Assembly (NCBI RefSeq): GCF_001577835.2
Contig: NC_029518.1
Coordinates: 36,347,830 to 36,411,829 of the forward strand
Direction: 5' to 3'
Source of the DNA: Coturnix japonica
Taxonomy: Eukaryota; Chordata; Aves; Galliformes; Phasianidae
DNA length: 64,000 nucleotides
Shown in pieces: positions 1 to 10,600 of the stretch. Positions within the stretch are counted from its first letter, which is position 1; the number at the start of each line of letters is the position of its first letter. A program made the position numbers and the translations under genes. Under the pieces are notes generated by a model. The model had not been told where the DNA came from. It worked only from the letters and a program-made list of their open reading frames with translations, and searched no databases.

Positions 1-309
1 GTACTTTGGTCAGTAAGACTGAAATTTCTGTATCCTGTGAAGCTGCATCTGGGTCGATAATGTTTTGTGAATTGTCACTTGTTTTCTCTGAAGACAAAAA
101 TGGTAACGTAGGGAATTGAATGTATAGGCCTTAATTCCCACTAATATTCTCTCACTGGCCTGAGACTGGGTTTCCATAAACACAACAAAAAAAAAAACCA
201 GAGAAGATTGAAGGGGTCTTTTGTTACACTGCTAACTTGCAGGGTGTAGGAGGAGCTATTTCAATATGTTGTTAATAAGACTGTGTCTGTTTTACATTTC
301 CTTCTTTAG

Positions 310-382
310 ATTCCTGACATCTTAGAAATGATTAAACCAAAACTTGAGATGATTGGCTTCAAGAATTTGTCTTGTATCGAAG
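310..382 (+). CDS. COG2: COG2 exon (first visible)
   Basis: Acceptor tttag before 310 and donor gtaaat after 382. It encodes IPDILEMIKPKLEMIG and onward and ends with one base of a split Gly codon. It matches the human segment ELLEIIKPKLEMIGFKN. Confidence 0.93.
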
Positions 383-3290
383 GTAAATCTAAGAGACTGA
401 ATTCAGTCTTTCCCCCTTTTCCCAAGTCCTTCTGCTAACCAAACCATATCAGCTTATATCATACAATTGTACAGCCCCTGTTTCCTTGGTAAATCTGAGC
501 CTTTTGATTCAAGCCCCGTGATACACTGATAATGCTGGAAAATAAATGTGAACCTGGAGAATGTCGCTTTACCTTTTTTGTTTGTTTCTTCTGTGTATTT
601 ATTTTTCTGGCTGAGGATTGGCTGATATTAGTAGAGATGTCTTATAAATGGCTAATAAGTCATTTATTAACTATCCTGTATTTGACCCTGGGAGCAGCCA
701 TCTAGGACAGTGAGAGGGGGATGATGCTGATTTGTATTGTGATTGGGCAGGGTAGCTCATTTTAAACTTCAGTATTTTTACTTCAATAGGAGCCTTGGAA
801 GACTCAAAGACTTCTTTGTCAGCCTGCGTGCCTACCTTGAATAACAGGATTATCCAGGATCTCAGTGAGTCCTCTTTCACCTACCTGAAGAGTGCATTGG
901 AAATTCCAAGATTATATAGGAGAACCAATAAGGTCAGTGCTGATTGCAGATTTTAAAGTAGATCTCAAGGGAGTCTGGGTGAGGACTGCTAACTGAGCGG
1001 TACATTTATGATTTGCTTCAGGGCTGTTCATATCTGGTTTTTTTGGTTGGTATAAGAATAGAAGGAGCAGTGTTTTCAATTTAGTGAGGTATAATACAAG
1101 ATAGTAGCTATTCTAACAGTAGTACGTGGTATATACTGAGCCCGTTCAGCTTTTCTTGAGGTCAGTGTGAGTAGGAAGTGCCCTTATAATATGAGTAACT
1201 GGCTGGCACACGTATCCTCAAAAGCTTTGGTCATTATGGATGCTGTTCCATAGCATATTCCATAGAATAGCAATGTTGAATTACTTTGTCATGGTGTCTT
1301 TCTTGTGTATGATGACCTCTTTATTGACCGGGCGTGAATAGGTATCTATTTCTTGGCCCACATACGCCCTTAGCATTTAACATACATGCTGTAATTTGTG
1401 TCCGTCTTTTCAGTAGATAAATTACAGGTTCTTTTTCCCACCTTCTTTCCCTGTTATCTCCCAGGAAGTGCCAACTAAAGCTTCATCTTATGTTGACAGC
1501 GCTCTTAAGCCCTTCTACCGACTGCAGAATGAGTACAGAAATATACTGAAACAGCCCATGATCCATCTGTGGTTGGAAGGTGCCCTCTCTGAAAGCACAC
1601 AAAAGTAAGAGAGCTACACAAAACATCCTGTGCAGAAAGTGGGCTTTTCTGTAAAAGTTTTGCTTTCATTAATTTCCCTTTTTTTTTCAGGTACTATGAA
1701 ACTGTATCAGATGTGTTGAGTTCCGTTAAGAAAATGGAAGAGAGCTTAAAAAGGTTGAAGCAGGCCAGAAGGACTGCAGCTCTGAACCCCGTTGGTACAA
1801 ATGGGGGTATGAGTGATGATGATAAAATCCGACTGCAGCTGGCTCTGGATGTCGAGTATTTTGGAGAACAAGTAAGTTAACAGAGAGAACATTTGTTTAC
1901 TGCTATTACTGGTTTGGGGAAGGGAGTGATATAAATGACTTTATGGCTTCGGTTTTTGTTTGCCTTCTCTCTGGGTATTTCCAGCTTTGCCTTAATGAAT
2001 AGTCAAGAATTTACATCCAAGAGCTTTGAGGATTTCTTTCTTACTTGTTCCATTATATGATAGTAAACTATTTGCATTGCCAAATGTGAACCCTTAATTT
2101 ACAAAGTGAAAACAAGTGGAAGAAAGTAGTCCAGGAAATGTATGTAGTAGCTGTGTCGAGCTGTATAAACATACTGATTTGTAGTCATCACTTCTATATG
2201 TAATATGCAGATATAAATTTCTGAGTGTAGGTCCACATCATTAGTTTCCAAGCGGTTGTTGTCAGTCTTATGAACACATGCTGTGGCTGCACTGTGACAG
2301 GCAGATACATTTAGCTGTGCGTAAGCTGATGCTTTTCTCATTTCTGAGGCTTAACAGAAAGGAAAGTGATTGAGGTGGAGGTGTGCAAACTGTTAACAGG
2401 AAATACCATTTGGCAGTTTTTAGCTAGGAGCGTGAGTTGGGTTCTTGATTTTCGTATTCCTATTATTTGTAATAAAAGTATTGCTGTGCGAATTTAAGTT
2501 GGAACTGGGTTAGATATTCATAATTAATAATTTAGGAGCTGATTTGGTACATTCAGACCAAATTTGGAGTTCCAGCGACAAACACCTGTTCAGGATCATT
2601 TCATTACTAGTATAGTTAGATTTCAGTGCACTTCTAGATTTACCGTTGTTGTGTTTTTCTAACTGTTAGAGTAATAGATTTCCTGGGTAAGAAATTACTT
2701 GTTGTAACATTTCTGTAGAGTTTTCACCCAACAGGAAGTTCTATGCTAGAACCATAGGTTCTTAGAAATTATTGGAATGCTTTCATTGTCACATTGCTGG
2801 TTCTTGTTGGATGTATCTTTTGTTTGTATTAAAAGCTTTGCCCAGAGCAGTGATCTAGGACCTGAGGTAAAACTTCCATTGAATTCAATGCATTAAAAGC
2901 ATGGTTACAGCCAAGTTTCTCTTTCTGACTGTGTCACTGGAAAACTTCCAACTGGCTTTAGTTACAAGAAGATGGTTAAACGTTTTGCTCTGAGACATCA
3001 AGCCAACTGGAAAGACTTCACTGAGCAAAGTTTCATATGGTTTCTTTTCCATATGTTGCACTGTATGCAGTTTGGGGTTTTTTTGCCATGCATTCGTGTT
3101 ATATAAAACATACGCTTTCCCAGTTGTTTTAAGAACACGAGCCTTTGTTGGTTTAAAGAAAATCAATGTTTCTTTTGTTTCTTTTTAGATACGAAAGATG
3201 GGACTGGAAACAAACAACATAAAAAGCTTTTCAGCCCTTATGGAGCTCGTTCTAACGGCCAAGGATCAGGCTGCAGTGGAGCAATCCTAG
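310..3290 (+). CDS. COG2: COG2, C-terminal part (last five coding exons)
   Basis: Subunit 2 of the conserved oligomeric Golgi (COG) complex, a lobe A component that tethers vesicles in retrograde traffic within the Golgi. The visible exons are 310-382, 790-932, 1465-1604, 1691-1871 and 3189-3290. All have GT/AG borders and compatible phases, and together give the last 212 residues of a protein that is about 738 residues in human. Diagnostic stretches are IKPKLEMIGFKN, RIIQDLSES, SSYVDSALKP, SVKKMEESLKRLKQAR and KIRLQLALDVEY, which match the human C-terminal half almost residue for residue. The region is helical and rich in charged residues, as expected for a tethering subunit. The N-terminal exons lie left of the window. 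The gene runs tail to tail with AGT, as in human. Identification is firm; only the number of missing 5' exons is unknown. Confidence 0.95.
790..932 (+). CDS. COG2: COG2 exon
   Basis: Acceptor aatag, donor gtcagt. The frame continues from the previous exon (g+ga, Gly) and encodes SLSACVPTLNNRIIQDLSES, then LEIPRLYRRTNK. It ends on a codon boundary. Confidence 0.94.
1465..1604 (+). CDS. COG2: COG2 exon
   Basis: Acceptor cccag, donor gtaaga. It encodes EVPTKASSYVDSALKPFYRL through GALSESTQ and ends with two bases of a Lys codon. The next intron is very short (1605-1690, 86 bases). Confidence 0.95.
1691..1871 (+). CDS. COG2: COG2 exon
   Basis: It follows a T-rich tract and cag; the donor is gtaagt. 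It encodes YYETVSDVLSSVKKMEESLK, a Gly/Asn linker (NPVGTNGGMSDDDK) and RLQLALDVEYFGEQ, all closely matching human COG2. Confidence 0.96.
3189..3290 (+). CDS. COG2: COG2 last coding exon
   Basis: Acceptor tttttag. It encodes IRKMGLETNNIKSFSALMEL, then VLTAKDQAAVEQS and a TAG stop at 3288-3290. The human C-terminus ends AAKDQATAEQP, so the natural end is present. Confidence 0.95.
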   Translation: MRKMGLETNNIKSFSALMELVLTAKDQAAVEQS

Positions 3291-3610
3291 GTGTTTGTGT
3301 AAACATATGAGTGACGCCAAAGGAGGATGTAACTGTTCATTATTTTACCAAATAAGTAGCAACTGAGTGCTTCCTATTGCATCTCAAGCAACAAATCGGT
3401 GCATTTTCTGTTTGTTTCACCGAAAGACTGAGAGTTTACCAATAGTTTTCCATTATATGGAAAGCAGTCGTAAGTTCTAAACTTCTTACTGCAGAAGTGA
3501 GAAGTGGAAGAAAATGTTTCCATTATTTTTCTTGTAAATCTTATTATGTAGAAGAGTGAGCTTATATGATGAAAATAGTACGTAATAAATTGTCTTCCTA
3601 ACTCTGATGT
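3291..3610 (+). other. COG2: COG2 3' UTR
   Basis: Non-coding sequence from the stop to just past the first canonical poly(A) signal. It is AT-rich with stops in all frames. The exact cleavage site is inferred. Confidence 0.7.
3584..3589 (+). terminator. COG2: Poly(A) signal of COG2
   Basis: First AATAAA after the COG2 stop, 294 bases downstream and followed by T-rich sequence. It is the likely 3' end signal. Confidence 0.75.
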
Positions 3611-4575
3611 CCCACATGTTTTTTTAATCCATTATATTGATCATGGTTAGCTCTTGTCAGGATTTCACTTGTTTTTTTAATGGACCTTGTTGGTGAGAAG
3701 TGCTCCATACAGAAAGCTCCTCAAGTACTGTATAATTAAAAACTCATTTATAATACCAGTGCCCAACTTTCTGGCTGTTGCTTCCTGCATAATTGCTTCC
3801 CTTCAAACTAGAACTTAACATACTAAGCTAGAATTAATTTGGAGTTGGCACAGATCAATTTGCATTGTATTTTCTGTTGAGAGGAACATTTTGCCTGAAT
3901 ACACTTGGAATTCTTGAGATTTGAAACCCAGCTACCACAGTACAAAGTGTATTATTGCACACTTGGAAATTTTAAGTGTTATTAAGGTTTAGATGGTTAA
4001 AAGGGTTAAAAAAAAGAGCTTCCTCAGAGCCTGGGTGATTTGCCTTGTGCCCTATTTTTATGTGAAGAATAGGTAGCACAGTCTGAGATGAGTAGGAGAT
4101 GCATTTGAGGCTTTGCGTAGTTGTAGGCTGAGCTCATTGATGAAGCATGTTGTCATCCTTTGTTTTCTTTCTCCAGATCTCCCATCTGCTACCGCATGAT
4201 TTTGGGCAGCTCATTCACTAGGCTGTTGATGTAAACTACAACTGAGAGCTCAGTGTTTGAATGGCACTTAGGATACCTGTTGTGTACATTATTGCATGTG
4301 TGGTAGAAGAATTCACTGTGGCAGGGGAGACCGTGGTTCCTAAAGTTTCAGTGGGATTTTTGCATCCATATCCTGATGGGACAAACTGAAGGCTGGGAAG
4401 AATATGAGTGGCAGTAAAAGAACAGTTAGTGAGAAGTGGCAGACCTAGAAGCTTTCACTGTTTTTTTCGGTAGTGTTTAGTATTCAGTTATATAAGATAT
4501 AGTGTGAATACTGCCAGGACAAAATCTGTCTTCATATGTTTCATTTTATAAAGGGAGTGAGAGCTTTTTAAACTG
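3611..4575. other. COG2-AGT intergenic, no gene seen
   Basis: AT-rich sequence without a long open frame or a repeat I can name. Confidence 0.6.
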
Positions 4576-5462
4576 TTAGCTTGGCAAACTCCCTTGTGGG
4601 TTTGGAAGTCTGTCTGAGCTCTTATTGACATCTTCTTTGCTGCCTGTACTGAAGTTCTTGCATCTGGAGCTTAGCCCTTTCCACAGAGCTGCTCTCCAGC
4701 CTCTACTCACCCATCTGTACATATGCCAGGGCTTGCCCAATCCCAGGTGTAGAACCGGGCACTTGTTCTTGTTAAACTTAATGCAGCTGGTGATTGTCCA
4801 GTTCTGTTTTGTCTGTAAGGCTTTGCAGCAGTCAGCAGCTCCTCCCGATTTAGTGTTGCCCTCAGACTTACTAAGTAGGCCCTTGAATCCTGTATCCAAG
4901 TAATGATGAAAACATTGAAGAGAACTGGACCTAAAATGGAGTCCTGCAGAACCCTACTAGTGACTGGCCACCAGCCTGATGTAACCCCATTTACTATAAC
5001 CCTTTGAGCCCAACCTGTCAGCCAATTGTTCACCCATCACATTATGTTTTTGTCTAGCTGTATGCTGGACATTTTGTCCACTTGGAAGCTGTGAGAAACA
5101 CTATGGGAAGCTTGGTTGGAATACAAGAAGATGACATCAGCTGGCCTCCTTTGGTCAACTGAGTAGGTAATTTTGTCATAAAAGGAGATTTAAGTTGGTT
5201 CAACAGGGATTTCTCATGACTCTACGTTGATTGTGAACAAAGACTGCACTGTCTTTCGGATGTTTTTCAGTAACTCCCAGAATAATGTTCTGGCTTGTAA
5301 TTACCAGGCTCTTCTTTTTCACACTTCTTGAAACCTGGGACTACATTTGCCAGCCCCCAGTCAGCTGAGACCCCTCCAGATTCACATGACCATTGAAAAA
5401 TAGGTCTCATAATAACATCAGCCAGCTGTGAGTTCCCTAGGATGATTCCCATTTGGACTCAT
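4576..5462 (-). mobile_element. CR1 LINE fragment, reverse-transcriptase region
   Basis: The minus strand encodes broken pieces of the CR1 non-LTR retrotransposon reverse transcriptase in the expected order. At about 5450-5270 there is an ANV-P-FKK-E-PGNY-P-like stretch. At about 5030-4890 there is [20 protein letters not shown] followed by [12 protein letters not shown]. At about 4800-4720 there is [20 protein letters not shown]. Stops and frame changes separate the pieces and both ends of the element are missing, so this is an old internal fragment. The bases between the coding islands also resemble CR1. The subfamily is not determined. Confidence 0.85.
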
Positions 5463-6528
5463 ATACTTTGGCACCCAGCTGGATGCACCTACACCCTTCC
5501 TTTTAATCCTCATGGTGTCAGTGGACAGGTGCTTTTTACTGCTAGTGTTTTCCTTGTTTCTTTTCTCTGTAATACATTGAGTCCTTCAGTATCTTGTAGT
5601 CCCTGACTACAAATAATGGTGTTTTGTTCCAGAACATAATGGCATTGCCAGGGGCTCCCTTACGTTACACTCCATCTTTGTGTAAAAATGGAAACTTTTG
5701 TGGTCTGCAATTTCATCTGTGGTTGATTCTACCTCCTGGCTTCAATGAGTAAGTGGAATAACTTAATAGAGCCTTTATGAATACTTGGAAGCTGTCTCGT
5801 GCTTACAGCTATACCATTGGCCGCAATTTGCAGCTTACTGGCTTACAAAGCAGGAATGAGATTTAGAGCAAACTTCAAAAGTTGGGACAAGAGATCCAGT
5901 TGTTATAGGCATAAACCCAGCTAAACTGTGGCAAAACAATTAGAAGGTGGTTTTATTTGCAGCTTTCTTGTTCTGCAAACTTATAGTTAATTGCTGCTCT
6001 GCATAATGCAAGCACAATACTTATGTGTTAAAGCATCTAGAATACATACAATATAACCAGATAAATGCATGGATATTACAGCATTTGAAATACTAGTATC
6101 CACAAAAGTGACTTGTGTTATTAGTGTATCTTTTTTATTAAGATGGAAGGATCCATCGTATATCTTTAGCACCAATAGCTATCTATCTGTTGACATGAGT
6201 GGTTTTGGATAAGACAGAAGTTAGTACCACTGTGGATGACAGTAAGATGCTGCTCTCTGCAGAATACATCTGGTATTGTACTGCAAAGAGGCTTGCAGTT
6301 GCTGTCTGAATGCCATCAGCTCCAAAGGCAAATCTAGAAATGTTAGGTGGAAGTCTCTGTGCCAATGAAATCAAAGGGAAAAGCTCTTGCAGGCTTTTGC
6401 AGTACCAAGATTTGGCTCCCAGTTTCTCTCTCCCCCATTCACTATTCAAGTCTTAATAATCTGTTGTTCCAGTTTAATGTTTCCAACTTCTGTGACTACT
6501 AAAATTTGGACTGAACTGTTAAAACCAC
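5463..6528. other. COG2-AGT intergenic, no gene seen
   Basis: No exon, structured RNA or named repeat recognised. The part nearest 6528 probably lies just past the AGT transcript end. Confidence 0.5.
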
Positions 6529-6534
6529 TTTATT
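6529..6534 (-). terminator. AGT: Candidate poly(A) signal of AGT
   Basis: TTTATT on the plus strand reads AATAAA on the AGT strand, about 0.9 kb beyond the stop codon. It is the first canonical hexamer I found downstream. Its use is inferred. Confidence 0.4.
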
Positions 6535-7425
6535 CACGTGTAGCAGCATTACTATAGATGTTGTCTTTTAAAGAAAATATGGTTTGGGTGTGTTAAGGCT
6601 TACAGATCTGAGCTCTAACAAGTAATGTTCCTTTTTTCACAATAAGACTGTAATAGATGCTTCTCAGAGCAGTAAATATTCTAAGTAAGTAATGCAATTG
6701 TATTGGAACAGTAAGTAGGTCTCATTTTTCTTTTCCTCTAAATAATCAGAGATGCTGCTGTCAGGCTCTGAGAATTCACCTGCAGCAGTTCATTAACGCT
6801 TCCAGCCCTATTTTTAGTTTTTCCATGGAGTTAAGAAGTAAACGTGTCCATCTGGACTGCAGAAAGAAGAAACTTCCTATAAATGGGTTTTTGCTTCCAA
6901 GGCAAAATCTTGTCTCAGTGGGACAATTAAAGCCTTCCCGTGCTGTTGGCAGCAATTTGAAGGCAAATACTGCTGATCAAGCTAGAAATCTGTGGGTAAT
7001 TCAAAAAGCTGGAGAGGTGGCTCTTGCAAAACTGATCAAACTAAAAGGTGACTTCTCAAGGAATGATGAGATCCTTTTTTTCTGCCTCTCTGTAGTAAAT
7101 GGCACTTACAATGTTATTTTATAAGTTGACTTGCTGATTACTGTTTTATCCCCACTGCCTTGAAAAATGGTGGGGCAGAAGGAAGACAAGATGGGGAGAA
7201 GGAAAGAGGGGAGCTGGGTGGAGGACTTCATCACTTCACATGAAACAGATAAAGATGGTGTGTTGTATTTTTTTAGCTTTTAAAAAGCTGTATTTCAAGC
7301 CCTTCTCGCTTGATCTCCAAGCAAGGCAGAGCACTCCACAAGATCTTAAAAACAGCTTATGGATACGAAAAGGCAACAGGAAACATGGACCCTTTTTCTT
7401 CTCCCCTCTTCCTTAGTGCTTACAT

Positions 7426-7617
7426 TTAAGCCTCCTGCAGTGGGTTTGTTACTCTACCAAGGAAAATCATTGCCCTCGACTTTGCTTCAAATACAGCTAA
7501 AAGAAACGGTTTGTTCAGCATTACTTCCTGTGGCTCCAAATCTTTTTCCTGTGCTGTGGCGTCTTCTGGTTGGTGCGTTCCATCGCTGCTCAGTTTGAAA
7601 AAGGCTTTATTCAGTAT
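7426..7617 (-). CDS. AGT: AGT last coding exon
   Basis: Acceptor attacag before 7617; stop TAA at 7428-7426. It encodes ILNKAFFKLSSDG, an acidic reactive-loop region (QPEDATAQEKDLEPQE) and the serpin C-terminus NKPFLLAVFEAKSRAMIFLG, RVTNPLQEA. Human ends FLGRVANPLSTA. The loop lacks the small-residue hinge of inhibitory serpins, as in other angiotensinogens. Confidence 0.97.
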   Translation of the reverse strand: MLNKAFFKLSSDGTHQPEDATAQEKDLEPQEVMLNKPFLLAVFEAKSRAMIFLGRVTNPLQEA

Positions 7618-10600
7618 CTGTAATGAGAAAGGTGCAAGTCAGAAGGATCATGATAGAGTTAAGTAGATAAAAAAGCACATGCAATAATCAGTAACTTGGA
7701 TCAGCTGTAATCAGCACAGGGCAGGCTCATGGATGTTAAATATGCCATTGAAATACTTGTTCCATAACAAGAAAAAGCTCTGCAATTGCTTGTACACTTG
7801 GGTTGCATGAAATCTTTGTACCCTTTTCCTTGACAAATGAAGGCCCCTGCTGATCATGTGTCCCACACGGCTCCGAATATCTTTAATTCAGGCTTCCTGA
7901 ATTTTTAGGAAGTATCTTGCTTTTACCTGCTTGAATTCCTAGCTGCTGGAATGCCCCAAGGAAGGGGTAGAATCACCATCTCTGGGTATTTAAGAAAAGG
8001 GCAGGTGTGGCATTTAATGATGTGGCATATTGAGCATGGTGATGATGTGTTGATAGTTGGATTAGATGACTTCCCAAACTTAATGATTCTGTGATGCTAA
8101 AGTTATACAGGAGGCATATTGTGTCAAATACCAGTGATGTGTACTGTACCTTTCCAACAGTGAGGTGAGTGTCACTTATTTTACTGAGATCTGCTTCCTT
8201 CCCCAGCAGTGCAGCCAGTTTCATATCTGCAAGAAACTCTTGTAGATCAGAGCTGTCTTCTATTCTTAACTCGGGCAAAGTCAATTTAATTTTTCTGGAA
8301 AAATAAAAATAAAATAAAATAAATGAGTGTATCATGTGGTATCAAAGAGGGTAGTTTAGGGGCAGTTAGTGTGTATGGTAACTGCTGAGTCATGGCCTGA
8401 GCCACTGATTGAGCACCTGGGAAAGGACCCGGTCAGCCCTGGGAGCACAGGTGAAGGCAATTCAGCTGTGTGACTGGAAGGGGTGGAGCCTGGCTGCACC
8501 TCTCTTAGACCTCATTTCAGGGCTGACCCCACTGGGGAAGGATCTCTGGTTGGAGATCCCCCCTTGGTGCAGCTTTCCCATGTGAATCCGAGATCTTCTG
8601 CTCCAGGTGAGCGATCTTCTTCCCTTCCTTTATAGCACCTCTGTTGTGCCGCTCCTGTCATCTCACCTCTGTTCTAACAGCTTTCTCATTGTGTAGATCT
8701 GTCCAATAGCCACACAGTGGAAGTTTTTTCTACTAATAGTGTGGCATACCTGGGTTTCTATGCTTCTCCTTCTCGGTGGCAGGATCCAACCCTTGCTATA
8801 AAGCAGGAAGTAGGCAGAGCTGCGCTGCACACCCTCACCCATTCATTCTTACAGGAGGTCATGAGGCATCCAAACTTTTACCTTGGGGACAGATTTTCAA
8901 GCCATGTTGATGGCTGCAAAGGAAGCTCAGCCTCTACTTTGTCCAGGTCGTTGCCATTGATGGGCTGCAGCAGCACCAGCAGAACGTTCTTGCCAACAGG
9001 GACTTCGGTTGCAGAAAAGGTCTCCCTGGTGTCAGTCATATACTTGAACGTTCCAGTTACTGACAGCATGGGGACTGAGATCGCCCTGTTTGAATCAACC
9101 CAGAACTCCTGAGGCTCTTTCAGCCGAGAGGCTTTCTTAGCATTCACTAAAAAAACAACAGATTGAGACATTTTAAATTGGTTCTTCTCTTTCATCCTCC
9201 CCTCTGCCCCTTAACTGGAGTGTATGTTTGTCTATAACATTCTGGATTGCATGTGTACAGTCACATTTAGTTACTGTGAGCTTGTGTAACCTGCGTTAAA
9301 TATGCCTTTTGTTAGCATCCAGCAGAGGCTGGGGCAGAATAACAGCACAGATTCTGAAATGCTAGCAGGACTGCTGTGCTTATACCACTTTTGCAACCAG
9401 AAAGAACCACGAAGCTGGCAGAAATTTCTGCTTGCTCAGTTGTTTAATACCTCCCAAGCTGCTAAGCAGTTCCTGAATGGCTTATAGGTCTAATGCAGAA
9501 GGTGTGGATTTCCTTTAAGTCCCCAAAGCACCTGTGATTCAACACCTGCACTTTCTGAACCCATCTGGCAGGGCAGCCCTCATGCAGGTGAGGCACAGCT
9601 GCTCAGAGAAGCTGTGGGTGCCCCATCCCCAGTGGCCCTCAGCCAGGTCAGATGAAGCTTTGGGCAGCCTGAGCTGGTGGTTTGCAGCTCTGCCCATGGC
9701 AGGGGGTTGGAACCAGGAAGGCTTTAAGGTCTGTTCCAAACTAAGCCATTCTGTGAACAACAGTGAAAAAAATAACATCTCATGAGAAACAGAAAGCACC
9801 TGAAAGCAGCAATGAGCCACTTTCACAGCATCTGTAACCTTGCCAAACTCAGGCACAGGAGAGCAGAAGCCAAGAACAGAACAGGATTAAAGAAAAGAAA
9901 AATAAATAAAACTGATTTTTCAGGTTGAACACATCAAATCGGGACAGTAACTGTTTTTAAAAGCCTAACCGGGTCTTGGGGAGGGGACAATAAAGCTGTG
10001 TCCCACTCTGTGTAAGGCAGCAGGTGAGCAGTGCTTTCCCTGAAGCAGTGCTGCCCTCAGCAACAAGTCTATAAATGTGGAAACAACTGTGAGCAAGTGA
10101 GCAGCAGTTGAGACTGTTTGAGGAAATTGAGCCTCTGTTTTGTATAGATTTCTGCCACGTCATTTTATCAATCCTTTGGCTCTTGAAAGCATTTCATAAA
10201 CCTATATAACGCACTTCAGAGCAAAATAATGGGGTTTCTTTTGTCCTTTCTACAGCTGTGAAGCACAGCATGGAACACAATGGCATTAGCTGTCATGGTT
10301 GCCCCTCTGTAACCAAATGTCCAAGCCAATGCTGCCATCCATCTCCTGTGTTTATTAGTAAAGAGTTGCTTATTAATTATTCCATCCTCAAGCCAATATT
10401 CTCCAGCCCACAGGCAGAGACTGCAGCATCTCAACTGCATCATTTTGAGAGGGGAAGACAGCACAGTGATATTCAGACCTTCAAACGTATTCCAAAGCTA
10501 ATAAAATTATGACCTTCCTGTATAGGAGAGGAAAAAACTGCTCTGTTAAAAGAAAATTCTGCTCTTATGACCATGTCTAAGTTTTCGTGTGAGATCTCAC

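Noticed and set aside
1-10. Possible end of an upstream COG2 exon at the left edge (gtactttg before gtcagtaag)
   Set aside because: No frame of these bases matches COG2 residues expected before the exon at 310, so the preceding exon probably lies outside the window.
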